From the NCBI RefSeq assembly GCF_001418005.1, contig NZ_LIOL01000014.1:1-64000 (forward strand): 64,000 nt of DNA, in the 5' to 3' direction. Shown here piece by piece: positions 44,851 through 52,706 of the stretch (positions within the stretch are counted from its first letter, which is position 1; every line of letters begins with the position of its first letter). The notes beneath the pieces are model-generated. The model did no database searches. It was not told where the DNA came from and saw only the letters and a program-made list of their open reading frames with translations. The stretch is from Chelatococcus sambhunathii. GTDB lineage: Bacteria > Pseudomonadota > Alphaproteobacteria > Rhizobiales > Beijerinckiaceae. Both the position numbers and the translations under genes were made by a program.

Positions 44851-45355
44851 GCGTTTCGATGAGTTTCTGGACCGCGTGCGCCTCCACACCAAGGTCGGCT
44901 GCCATCAATGCAGCAACCCGCGCCGGCCAGTTGAGCCAGGAATCCCGCTCCTCGCGCGCAAGCCGAAACACAAGCGCGGTGGCGCGAGCGCGATCGACAA
45001 GCTCACCCTTCATGCGCTGCAGGCGCAGCCGCGCGAGGTGGGCCTTGGCAATCTCGTGCGCGGTGCGCGCCTGGACGAAGGTGACATTGCCGCCCGAGGG
45101 GAGGCCTTGCTCCCTCAGCGTCTCGCGCACCGAGCCGAGTGCGGCTTCTCCGACCGGGCGAAGCTTCTCGGCGGCGGGCTTCGGTTTCGTGCGTGTACGT
45201 CCTGGGTCGGTCGAGCGTTCCCACGACGCATCAGCCTTGGCGGGATCGATGGTGCCGTCCGGCTCGACCGCGACGCGGCCCTGTTTGATCGCGCGCAGGA
45301 CCGCCACATGGCTTACGCCACGTCTGCGGGCATAAGCGCGGATTGATAATCCCAT
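44798..45355 (-). CDS. terminase small subunit, Nu1-like
   Basis: A 185-residue protein from ATG 45355. The N-terminal winged helix (SIRAYARRRGVSHVAVLRAI and onward) resembles the DNA-binding part of Nu1-type small terminases. A helical oligomerisation and A-binding region follows. It directs GpA to cos. The open frame extends 40 codons upstream, but that part lacks conservation-like features. First gene of the late operon. Confidence 0.82.
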   Translation of the reverse strand: MGLSIRAYARRRGVSHVAVLRAIKQGRVAVEPDGTIDPAKADASWERSTDPGRTRTKPKPAAEKLRPVGEAALGSVRETLREQGLPSGGNVTFVQARTAHEIAKAHLARLRLQRMKGELVDRARATALVFRLAREERDSWLNWPARVAALMAADLGVEAHAVQKLIETHVRGHLAELAEIRAEFR

Positions 45356-45456
45356 GACGAACCTGCCGCGAACAAAGCAATCAAATGACCCGATTATTTG
45401 CTTGGCTGCGGGCCAAAGCAGCGCCTCTATGACGCCATCACGGAAGGGAGACCTCC

Positions 45457-45822
45457 ATGACCAGGATCGCCACATTGCCCAGCAACAATGAAAGCTGGGG
45501 CTTCTTCGGCACCATCCGCCACCATGCCGATCCCACCGAAGCTTGGCCGATCGCGATGCGAGCCATCGGCGAGGCGACGGGCTGTTCAGAGGTCGGGGTT
45601 CGCGATTTCCTCGACAGCCGCCATGGCCGTCACTTCGCTGATGATGTGGCCAGCGGACTTTTCAATGGCTTGAGCCTTCAACAGGCGATCGATGCCGCCG
45701 TCCACCGCTGGATGACCTGGACGATCGGCCGCCGCACGTCACGCGAGACCGGCATTCCGCGCGGACTGCCTTACCTGATCGGGTTCGTCACCGACTGCGA
45801 AATCATGGCGGAAAACGCCTGA
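45457..45822 (+). CDS. uncharacterised protein, accessory plus-strand gene
   Basis: A 121-residue protein (GFFGTIRHHADPTEAWPIAM), soluble, with no enzymatic motif. The phrase ATGCSEVGVRDFLDSRHGRHF is the kind conserved among rhizobial plasmid- and phage-borne hypotheticals. GGGAGA precedes ATG 45457. First of three rightward genes lying between the early and late leftward blocks. Confidence 0.72.
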   Translation: MTRIATLPSNNESWGFFGTIRHHADPTEAWPIAMRAIGEATGCSEVGVRDFLDSRHGRHFADDVASGLFNGLSLQQAIDAAVHRWMTWTIGRRTSRETGIPRGLPYLIGFVTDCEIMAENA

Positions 45823-45835
45823 CGACGGAGGGAGC

Positions 45836-46087
45836 ATGACCATGGAAGACTGGAGCGGACTCACTCCCGAAGAGATTCGCGCCCGCGTGGCTGCGGCGCG
45901 TGAGCCGGCTTTGCGTAGGTTCCTCGAAAGCTACGGCGCGACGATTCTTCCCGAAGAAACCCTCGAACAGGCAGTCAGGCGCGTGCAGCTGGTGGTCTTC
46001 GGCGTCATCCGCCACGCGGCTGAGACTGCGCTCCCAAACGAAACCTTCGAGCAATCCATGAGCCGCGTGCTGGCGCGCCGAAACTGA
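45836..46087 (+). CDS. small uncharacterised protein
   Basis: An 83-residue helical protein (LTPEEIRARVAAAREPALRR). GGAGGGAG lies just before ATG 45836. It starts 13 bases after the previous stop, so both are likely cotranscribed. No known family. Confidence 0.65.
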   Translation: MTMEDWSGLTPEEIRARVAAAREPALRRFLESYGATILPEETLEQAVRRVQLVVFGVIRHAAETALPNETFEQSMSRVLARRN

Positions 46088-46187
46088 CTGGCATCTGGCG
46101 CCTGAGGCTCCGCCCCGCTCCGACACGGGGCTCGGGGTCGTAGAAGGGTCGCGATGGTCGCGACCCGACTACCAGGGAGCCAACACC

Positions 46188-46775
46188 ATGGCGCAGCTTT
46201 CCGACTCTCAACTCGTCGTTCTCACCGCGGCCTGCCAGCGGCCCGACCGCTGCGTGTTTCCGGTCAATCCGAAGCTCAAGGGCAATGCCGCCGGCAACGT
46301 GCTCAAGAGCCTCCTGAACAAGGGCCTGATCAAGGAAGTGCGCGCCAAGCGCGATGACACCGTGTGGCGGCACGACAGGAACCACGGCAAGATGACTCTG
46401 CGCGCCACCCGGGCCGCGTTCGATGCCCTCGGCATCGATCCGAAAGAGGTCGCAGCCGCCGAGGACGAAGCCGATGAGGCCAGCGCCTCTGCCGAGGCCG
46501 CGGGCGAGGCCGGCGAGACCAACGAGAACTCGAGCAAGTCCAAGGCCGATCAACGCGCGGTTCAGAAGCAGACTCGGGCCGACAGCAAACAGGCTCAGCT
46601 CATCGCAATGCTCAAGACTCCCGATGGCGCGACGATCGAAGAGATCGTCAAGAAGTTCAACTGGCAGGCGCACACGGCGCGCGGCGCCATCGCCGGCGCC
46701 CTGAAGAAGAAGCTTGGTCTGAACGTCCAATCGGAGAAAGTCGAAGGGCGCGGCCGCGTCTACCGCATCGCCTGA
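46188..46775 (+). CDS. DUF3489 family protein
   Basis: A 195-residue protein. The N-terminal winged-helix-like part (LSDSQLVVLTAACQRPDRC) and the C-terminal DUF3489 domain (LIAMLKTPDGATIEEIVKKF) are joined by an acidic low-complexity linker. DUF3489 looks like a helix-turn-helix and is common in alphaproteobacterial mobile DNA, so it may regulate the cassette. A strong terminator follows. Confidence 0.82.
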   Translation: MAQLSDSQLVVLTAACQRPDRCVFPVNPKLKGNAAGNVLKSLLNKGLIKEVRAKRDDTVWRHDRNHGKMTLRATRAAFDALGIDPKEVAAAEDEADEASASAEAAGEAGETNENSSKSKADQRAVQKQTRADSKQAQLIAMLKTPDGATIEEIVKKFNWQAHTARGAIAGALKKKLGLNVQSEKVEGRGRVYRIA

Positions 46776-46791
46776 GCCCCGCCGAATGCTC

Positions 46792-46825
46792 AAGCGCCGC
46801 CGGCTGCGAAGCCCGGCGGCGCTTT
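46792..46825 (+). terminator. terminator between convergent gene blocks
   Basis: A perfect 12-bp stem (46792-46803 with 46813-46824) around a nine-base loop, with only a short T run. It lies 17 bases after the DUF3489 stop and just before the stop of the leftward methyltransferase, so it may act on both strands. Confidence 0.75.
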
Positions 46826-46830
46826 CCCGT

Positions 46831-48132
46831 TCATGCTGATGGCCTTTCAGTCTTCAGCGCATCGAAGGTGCGGCCGTCATCCGAAAGCGTCGCTGTGCTG
46901 CCAGCGCGATTCTGCCAGCGCTCGATGATGACGTCGCAATAGCGCGGGTCGATTTCGATGGCGAGGCAGACGCGGTCGACGGAGTCGGCGGCAATCAGGG
47001 TCGAGCCGGAGCCCGCGAACGGTTCATAGACGAGTTCGCCCTTCGCGCTGTTGTTCACAATCGGCCGGCGCATGCACTCGACCGGCTTCTGCGTCCCGTG
47101 TTCGGTTGCGTCGTCGTTCTCGCCGGTGCCGATGGTCCAGAGTGTCGACTGGTCGCGCGCGCCTTGCCAGTGGCCGGTAGCTCCCTTGCGCACGGCGTAG
47201 AAGCACGGTTCGTGTTGCCAGTGGTAATCTCCGCGGGAGAGCACGAGGCGCGGCTTCGCCCATATGATCTGCGCCCTGATCAGAAAGCCGCAGGCGTCGA
47301 GGCTTTCTGCAACCGTCCGCCCGTGGATCCCGGAGTGCCACACATACGCGACCTCGCCGGGAAAGAGGCTCCAAGCCTCCCTCCAGTCCGCACGATGGTC
47401 GTTGTTGACCTTGCCTGTGCGCGCCGTTGCAGAGACGCCCGACTCGTTGCGCCAGTTTGGATCGTAGTCGACACCGTAGGGCGGGTCCGTCACCATCAGG
47501 TGCGGACACGCGCCATCGAGCAGTCGTGCAACGTCTGTCGCAATCGTCGCGTCGCCACACAGAAGGCGATGCGGCCCGAGCAGCCAGAGGTCGCCGGGTC
47601 GCGTAACCGCGTCGGCAGGCGGCTCAGGGACCTCGTCCTCTTCCTCGGGTGCTCCGTCTGCATCGAGTCCATCGAGCAACCGGTCGAGCTCGTCCTCGGC
47701 AAAGCCGAGCAAGGCGAGATCGACACCGTCCTCCTTGAGTCGTTCCAACTCGGCTGCGAGTAGCTCGTCGTCCCAGCCGGCGTTGAGCGCAATGCGATTG
47801 TCGGCGAGGCGAAACGCGCGCGCTTGAGCGTCGGTCAGGTGGCCTAGCCGAATGACCGGGACCTGCTGCAGTCCAAGGCGCCTCGCCGCGAGGAGTCGAC
47901 CATGGCCGGCGATCAGCACACCGCGATCGTCGACGAGGCACGGAACGTTGAATCCGAATTCCGCGATCGAGCCGGCAATCTGCGCGACCTGTTCGTCCGA
48001 ATGCGTTCTGGCATTCGCCGCATAGGGCAGGAGCCGGCCGATAGGCCAGAGCTCGACCTGCAGCGCGTCAGTCGTCGGGGATTGCGACCCCGCGCGCTCG
48101 CGCGACCGCTTCGAAGGTTTGGCCTTCGCCAT
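46831..48132 (-). CDS. ParB-N domain fused to DNA methyltransferase (DPPY type)
   Basis: A 433-residue protein. Residues about 25-110 form a ParB-like N domain with NARTHSDEQVAQIAGSI and AGHGRLLAARRLGL. The C-terminal half is a beta-class methyltransferase: VTDPPYGVDYD as motif IV, FAGSGSTLIAA as motif I. The DPPY form is typical of N6-adenine enzymes. Such fusions are frequent in phages and may protect phage DNA or mark it. Its start overlaps the end of the paralogous gene by 65 bases. Confidence 0.9.
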   Translation of the reverse strand: MAKAKPSKRSRERAGSQSPTTDALQVELWPIGRLLPYAANARTHSDEQVAQIAGSIAEFGFNVPCLVDDRGVLIAGHGRLLAARRLGLQQVPVIRLGHLTDAQARAFRLADNRIALNAGWDDELLAAELERLKEDGVDLALLGFAEDELDRLLDGLDADGAPEEEDEVPEPPADAVTRPGDLWLLGPHRLLCGDATIATDVARLLDGACPHLMVTDPPYGVDYDPNWRNESGVSATARTGKVNNDHRADWREAWSLFPGEVAYVWHSGIHGRTVAESLDACGFLIRAQIIWAKPRLVLSRGDYHWQHEPCFYAVRKGATGHWQGARDQSTLWTIGTGENDDATEHGTQKPVECMRRPIVNNSAKGELVYEPFAGSGSTLIAADSVDRVCLAIEIDPRYCDVIIERWQNRAGSTATLSDDGRTFDALKTERPSA

Positions 48133-49456
48133 CGAGGATCACTGGCTGGTCAGGAAAGAGCTTGCGCCACCGGCGGAGCGCCACGTCGACGTACTCGGGC
48201 GCGAGCTCGATTGCCCTCGCTCGTCGGTCAGCGCGCTGCGCAGCAACGATGCTGGTGCCAGATCCGGCAAAGGGCTCGTAGACGATGTCGTGTTCGTCGC
48301 TGTAGGCCCGCATTACGAATTCTGGCAGCGCCACAGGAAACACCGCCGGATGCTCGGTTTCGATGCCGCGCGCCTTGTGTCGCGTGATGCGAATGACGTT
48401 GTCCGGGATCCGCATCTCCTGGACGCCCTGGCCGGCATGCGTCCATTCGCCGACATGGCCATCCTTGTGGCGGATGCCGCCGTGCGCGTCGTTGACGTGC
48501 CCGGCCCATTTGCAGGGGACGATCTTGTTGGGCTTTCGCGCCTTGCGATTGAAGTGGAAGACAAGTTCGAAGGCCGGCGCCAGACGCCCGTTCCAATCGC
48601 CTGGCAGTCCCGGGCCCTGGTCCCAGACGTAGAGCCCGAAACGGCGCCAGCCCTGCTCGCGCATCCAGTCGAGCCAAGCGCGCCAGTACGGTTGCCACTC
48701 GTTATCGCGGTGGATGAGACCGAGATTGACCAGGACCTGTCCGGCTTCGGTGACCGGCAGCGCCGTGAAGACGCCGCGCATCAGCGCGTCCCAATCGCCG
48801 ACGCCCCCGGTCGTGTAGTCGCGCTGATTGCCGTAGGGCGGGGACGTGAACACGAGCGCCGCGCGCTCGCCGTTCATGACGCGCGCTACCGACGATGCAT
48901 CCATGCTGTCGCCACAAAGCAAACGATGCTCGCCAATCTTCCAAAGGTCGCCATTTCGCGAGACGGGCTCGCGCGGCGGCGCGGGCATGTCGTCGTCTGC
49001 ATCCTCGCCCGCTGACTCGGCGTCCTCCGCCTCATCGTCCAGCGGCGCCATCAAGGCATCGAGCTCTGCTTCCGAGAAGCCGGTGAGCGCGAGATCGAAT
49101 CCCGCGCCGTTTAGCGCGTGCAACTCCGCTGCGAGAACTTCTTCATTCCAGCCGGCATTGAGCGCGAGCTTGTTGTCGGCGATGACGTAGGCACGCCGCT
49201 GTGCCGGCGTGAGATAATCGAGGACGACGACCGGCACCGTGTCGAGGCCAAGCTTGCGTGCCGCCAACAGCCGGCCATGGCCGGCGACGATGCTACCCTC
49301 CGCGTCAACAAGGATCGGATTGGTCCAACCGAATTCGACGATCGAGGCTGCGATCTGCGCAACCTGGTCGTCGTCATGCGTGCGGGCATTGCGCGCATAG
49401 GGCTTGAGCCGATCGGGCGGCCAGTGCTCGACCGCATCGGGCAGGCGCGGCGGCAT
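48068..49456 (-). CDS. second ParB-N/methyltransferase fusion (SPPY type)
   Basis: A 462-residue paralogue of the gene that follows. It has the same ParB-like N-terminal part (NARTHDDDQVAQIAASI, AGHGRLLAARKLGL) but motif IV is FTSPPYGNQRDYT. SPPY is the form usual for N4-cytosine methylases (and some adenine ones). Motif I is FAGSGTSIVAA. The linker is very acidic. Upstream, the frame stays open through 49457-49570 with no start codon, so ATG 49456 is the best start. Two related enzymes of different class side by side suggest two different marks. Confidence 0.88.
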   Translation of the reverse strand: MPPRLPDAVEHWPPDRLKPYARNARTHDDDQVAQIAASIVEFGWTNPILVDAEGSIVAGHGRLLAARKLGLDTVPVVVLDYLTPAQRRAYVIADNKLALNAGWNEEVLAAELHALNGAGFDLALTGFSEAELDALMAPLDDEAEDAESAGEDADDDMPAPPREPVSRNGDLWKIGEHRLLCGDSMDASSVARVMNGERAALVFTSPPYGNQRDYTTGGVGDWDALMRGVFTALPVTEAGQVLVNLGLIHRDNEWQPYWRAWLDWMREQGWRRFGLYVWDQGPGLPGDWNGRLAPAFELVFHFNRKARKPNKIVPCKWAGHVNDAHGGIRHKDGHVGEWTHAGQGVQEMRIPDNVIRITRHKARGIETEHPAVFPVALPEFVMRAYSDEHDIVYEPFAGSGTSIVAAQRADRRARAIELAPEYVDVALRRWRKLFPDQPVILDGEGQTFEAVARARGVAIPDD

Positions 49457-49487
49457 GTGGTTCGTGTCGGCGCGGTAGGTTGGCGGC

Positions 49488-49605
49488 TGGTAACCAGGGT
49501 TCGGTGAGTTACCACGCAGGGTTACCAGGGCGGCCGCACGAAAAACGCGCGCCGTTGCGCGCCTTTGGCGCCAAGGCGGGCCAACATTCCGTGGTAACTG
49601 GTAAC
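49488..49605. repeat. cluster of five TGGTAAC boxes
   Basis: TGGTAAC occurs at 49488-49494, 49592-49598 and 49599-49605 on the plus strand and as GTTACCA at 49508-49514 and 49521-49527. The last pair is head-to-tail. A given heptamer is expected about once per 16 kb per strand, so five in 118 bases is far from chance. It lies just upstream of the methyltransferase start, where a regulator would bind. Confidence 0.8.
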
Positions 49606-49837
49606 TCAGATTTTGCGGCTGGCGGTAGCGAAATTTCGGGCCATTGCCCCCCGCATACCAATTTGGCCAGGGAGGACCCGTGCGTTCAGAGGCTAAGGAG
49701 TATTTGGGTGTATTTGGGCGTCGAAATGGAGCTAGTCGGTCCTGGGCATTTTCATCGAATGGCGAGGCCTGCGTCCGCGCGCGCCGCTCGCGAGCTTGCC
49801 GTCGAAACTAACGAGTCCGAGCGTTTTTGTCCGAGCG

Positions 49838-49861
49838 AAAAGTGTCTGCAAGACACTTTTC
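49838..49861 (-). terminator. terminator of fic
   Basis: A perfect 10-bp stem (49838-49847 with 49851-49860) closing a 3-base loop. The arms are A-rich and T-rich at the ends, giving a U tail on either strand. It lies 23 bases beyond the fic stop. Confidence 0.75.
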
Positions 49862-49883
49862 TCTTTGCCACGCAGCCGTTCGC

Positions 49884-51065
49884 TCACGCATTGGGTGGTA
49901 GTGGCTCGGTGCCCTGGTCGAGCACGGCGAGATACTTGCTGTAGGCGAAGACGCGATGACGTTGTTTGCCGGTCAGTTCACGAACGATGCCGAGCTTGAT
50001 GAGGTGCTCAAGCGACTTGCCGACCGTGGGAAGTGAAAGCTTCAGTTCTCCTGATGCGGCCTGGATGGTGACAATCGGGCGACGCTGCATGAAGTCATGC
50101 ACGCGAAAGACAGACGCAGCGCTTCGTCCCAGCGCTTGAATCGCCTCCCGGTCGCGATCGAACAGGTCGATGAGATCGCGTGCCGTATCTACCGCCTGAG
50201 TTGCGGTATCGCACACGCCGCTGAGGAAGAATTCCATCCAGGCTTCCCAAGCGCCGTTCTCACGAACTTCCTGAAGCAGACGGTAGTAATCGGGCCGTCG
50301 CGCCTTGAAGTAGAGGCTGAGGTACAGGATGGGTTCGCGAAGAACGCCTGCCTCGCACAGCATGAGCGTGATGAGAAGGCGTCCAAGCCGTCCATTGCCG
50401 TCAAGAAACGGGTGAATGGTCTCGAATTGAACGTGCGCGAGGCCGGCCTTGATCAAAGGCGGCAGCTGCGGGTTGTCGACGTGCAGGAACTTCTCGAACG
50501 CGTCGAGGCATTCGTTGAGTCGGTCAGGAGGCGGCGGCACGAACAACGCGTTGCCGGGACGCGTACCGCCGATCCAGTTCTGCGAGCGGCGAAACTCGCC
50601 TGGTTGCTTGCTGGCGCCGCGGCCCGAGTGAAGGAGGATTTCGTGCATCTCGCGAATGAGGCGTAGCGAAAGCGGAAATCCTTCGCGCAGGCGCTTCAGT
50701 CCATGTTCCATCGCCGCGATGTAGTTGGAGACCTCGGCGACATCGTCGAGCGGAACCTGCGGAATCTCATGGTTCTCGAACAGGAGCAGGTCGGAAAGCG
50801 ATGACTGGGTACCCTCGATCTGAGAGGAGAGAAGCGCCTCCTTGCGCACGTACATGAACAGGAAGAGGGGCGTTGAAGGCAGGATCGTCGTGACCCCGTC
50901 GAGGCGGCCAAGGGCGCCGCGGGCGGCATCGTAGAGGTCGAACAGGGCCGGCAGGTCGAGCGGCGGATCGGGCGGCAGCGGGGGAGGGAGGAAAGCCCGC
51001 ACCCGCTCCCCGCCGACAGCCGTCTCGACATACTGCCCGAGGCGGGTTCCTGCCGTTCCCGTCAT
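49884..51065 (-). CDS. Fic family AMP-transferase with winged-helix tail
   Basis: A 393-residue protein. The N-terminal inhibitory motif SSQIEG fits (S/T)xxxE(G/N), the class II Fic arrangement, so activity is held off until relieved. The catalytic motif HPFLDGNGRLGR near residue 225 is complete, so it should transfer AMP. The C-terminal 100 residues look like a winged helix (TIQAASGELKLSLPTVGKSL), expected to bind DNA and regulate its own gene. A 13-bp inverted repeat lies just before the start. It could be a toxin, a host-takeover factor or a defence protein. Confidence 0.92.
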   Translation of the reverse strand: MTGTAGTRLGQYVETAVGGERVRAFLPPPLPPDPPLDLPALFDLYDAARGALGRLDGVTTILPSTPLFLFMYVRKEALLSSQIEGTQSSLSDLLLFENHEIPQVPLDDVAEVSNYIAAMEHGLKRLREGFPLSLRLIREMHEILLHSGRGASKQPGEFRRSQNWIGGTRPGNALFVPPPPDRLNECLDAFEKFLHVDNPQLPPLIKAGLAHVQFETIHPFLDGNGRLGRLLITLMLCEAGVLREPILYLSLYFKARRPDYYRLLQEVRENGAWEAWMEFFLSGVCDTATQAVDTARDLIDLFDRDREAIQALGRSAASVFRVHDFMQRRPIVTIQAASGELKLSLPTVGKSLEHLIKLGIVRELTGKQRHRVFAYSKYLAVLDQGTEPLPPNA

Positions 51066-51072
51066 GTTCTCA

Positions 51073-51106
51073 ATCCTTTAGTAAGCCGGAGGCCTTACTA
51101 AAGGAT
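51073..51106 (-). promoter_or_regulatory. fic operator: 13-bp perfect inverted repeat
   Basis: ATCCTTTAGTAAG (51073-51085) is repeated inverted as CTTACTAAAGGAT (51094-51106) with an 8-base spacer. It starts eight bases before the fic ATG, so a bound protein would block transcription or translation start. The C-terminal winged helix of Fic is the natural candidate ligand. Confidence 0.85.
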
Positions 51107-51119
51107 AGCGCGTTTTCGT

Positions 51120-51596
51120 TTAGTTACGAAGGCGCCTGTCTAAAGCCTTCCCTTGTCGGGCCCTGCCCCGGAAATGCTCGATCAGGCGCCGTTTCGACCG
51201 CGGCTGCGCTAGATGCCAGCCATTTAGGCGCCAGGCGATCAGGCAAAGGGCGTAGAGCCAGTGTTCGTTGGCGGCCGCCCGCGCCAACCCCACATGGTAG
51301 CAAACCACCTTCCATCGCTCCCCGTTCGCGCGCAGCCAGACGATCCTGGCATCCGTCGGCTCAAGCCACCGCAGCCACTCCAACGTCTCTTCCATTCGAC
51401 TGATCGCGTCCGGAGCAGGCGGTGGCCGCCGCAAGCGCGGCGGCTCCTGTTGGACCAGGTCGGCGAACTCGTGGATCACCTTCGGCCACAGCGAATAGTA
51501 GCCGGGCACGCGAACCTCGGGCAGCCGCTTCATCACGTCGGCGGCCTCGACGAAGCGCTCTTCGACCATCGAAGGCGTCCAGGTCGTGTCAGCCAT
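51120..51596 (-). CDS. DUF6362 family protein
   Basis: A 158-residue protein from ATG 51596 (MADTTWTPSMVEERFVEAAD). It has the GYYSLWPKVIHEFADL and SRMEETLEWLRWLEPTDARI features of DUF6362, common in alphaproteobacterial prophages, with a basic C-terminus. Role unknown; a helix-turn-helix-like region (AYHVG-type, near 95) suggests DNA binding. Last gene of the early operon. Confidence 0.8.
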   Translation of the reverse strand: MADTTWTPSMVEERFVEAADVMKRLPEVRVPGYYSLWPKVIHEFADLVQQEPPRLRRPPPAPDAISRMEETLEWLRWLEPTDARIVWLRANGERWKVVCYHVGLARAAANEHWLYALCLIAWRLNGWHLAQPRSKRRLIEHFRGRARQGKALDRRLRN

Positions 51597-51786
51597 CGCA
51601 GGTCTCCTTCTGCTGCCGCTTGCCGAACAGCCGCTCTCCCAACTGGCGAACGAGCTGGCGCTCCGGCCAGGTGAGGCGATGGTCGTCCTTGTTGACGACA
51701 AGGATCCCGTATTCGAGCCAGCCATCGCGCTTGACCTGCTCGGGTGTTCTGCGCTCGCCGCCATAACCTTTTGGAGTCCACCTCAT
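51589..51786 (-). CDS. small conserved early protein
   Basis: A 65-residue protein (MRWTPKGYGGERRTPEQVKR), basic, no membrane helix. ATG 51786 overlaps the upstream stop (ATGA), and its end overlaps the DUF6362 start by eight bases, so translation is coupled on both sides. Family not named. Confidence 0.7.
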   Translation of the reverse strand: MRWTPKGYGGERRTPEQVKRDGWLEYGILVVNKDDHRLTWPERQLVRQLGERLFGKRQQKETCDG

Positions 51787-52100
51787 GACTGCGCCTCCCG
51801 AACCAGGAGATCGGCCAGCGCGCCGATAATCGATGCGGGAGCCTTGCCATCGCCGAGTCGGCCCATGCTCGAGCCGAGCTCGGCAGGTTCGACGCCGTGC
51901 TGAAGCAGGAGCGAGAGCGCGATGCACGCGTCGTCGAGAATGCCGTCCATGGTCGAGCCGACCTTGGCTCCATGCGTGAACACCTCACCGATGCGGCCGG
52001 TCGCTGGATTGAATCCGATCGTCACCGAATAGGATCGGCATTCATGCACGAGCTCCGTGGTGAGACTCGGCCGGCGATCGGGCAGGCGTTGCCTGGTCAT
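51783..52100 (-). CDS. TSCPD-domain protein
   Basis: A 105-residue protein. GFNPATGRIGEVFTHGAKVG and DDACIALSLLLQHGVEP match the TSCPD domain, otherwise found at the C-terminus of class II ribonucleotide reductases and in stand-alone phage proteins. It may bind nucleotides or DNA. ATG 52100 overlaps the previous stop (ATGA), supporting this start. Confidence 0.82.
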   Translation of the reverse strand: MTRQRLPDRRPSLTTELVHECRSYSVTIGFNPATGRIGEVFTHGAKVGSTMDGILDDACIALSLLLQHGVEPAELGSSMGRLGDGKAPASIIGALADLLVREAQS

Positions 52101-52636
52101 GGCACGCCCCGTGTCTCGATGGCCCACAGCAGGATGGCGATGGCATCGGCCTCGTTGTAGTCAGCCGGCGAGAAGCCGCGGGCGCGCATTGCATCGCAGA
52201 CCGCTTGCTTGTCGGCGTTTCCTTTTCCGGTCGCAAAGCGCTTGATGACGCCGACGGGCACGCCTTCGTACGGGTGGCGACGCTCCTCGCACCAGGCGGT
52301 GAGCTCGGCGAGGAAGCCGCCATAGACGTGCGCGGCGATCGTGCCGGCATGAACGCGGACTTCCTCGAAATAGACGGCAAGCAGACCTTCCGCGGCTTCG
52401 ATCTCAGCGAGCCACCGGCGGAAGCGAAGGAACGGCATGCCGCCGCCCTCGAAGCGACCGGCTTTGAACGTCATGGTGCCGCTCACGATCGGTCGGCCGA
52501 TGCGCTTGAGGGCCCAGCCGGTCGCGCTGCCGAGATCGAGCGCAAGCAATGTGCGCGGATTCGCCGGCACAAGCTTGAGCTCGGGACGAGCAGAAGGGTT
52601 CGCGTCCACGGCGGGACGCGTGGCAAGAGCAAACAT
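52097..52636 (-). CDS. RuvC-like Holliday junction nuclease
   Basis: A 179-residue protein from ATG 52636. LLALDLGSATGWAL gives the first catalytic aspartate of the RNase H/RuvC fold; YFEEV supplies the glutamate and NEADAIAILLW the final acidic pair. Phages use such enzymes to resolve branched replication intermediates. The open frame continues 54 codons upstream into repeat-rich sequence, which I exclude. Confidence 0.85.
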   Translation of the reverse strand: MFALATRPAVDANPSARPELKLVPANPRTLLALDLGSATGWALKRIGRPIVSGTMTFKAGRFEGGGMPFLRFRRWLAEIEAAEGLLAVYFEEVRVHAGTIAAHVYGGFLAELTAWCEERRHPYEGVPVGVIKRFATGKGNADKQAVCDAMRARGFSPADYNEADAIAILLWAIETRGVP

Positions 52637-52706
52637 CGACGTGATCCTGAATGCGGTTCTGCGCTTGCTGCTCTCTTCGAGCAGCGGCGACGTGATTGCC
52701 TTGCGA

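Larger units (their letters stand above)
49457..49883. other. 427-bp region between methyltransferase and fic genes
   Basis: It contains five TGGTAAC-type boxes near the methyltransferase start and a terminator hairpin at its right end. One minus-strand mini-frame of 21 codons (start near 49590, ending RPPW) could be a leader peptide but has a poor ribosome binding site. A plus-strand frame (49480-49944) runs into fic antisense and shows nothing recognisable. Otherwise non-coding. Confidence 0.5.

Noticed and set aside
49480-49944. 154-codon plus-strand frame between methyltransferase and fic genes
   Set aside because: It runs through the TGGTAAC boxes, the terminator hairpin and into fic antisense, and shows no recognisable sequence.
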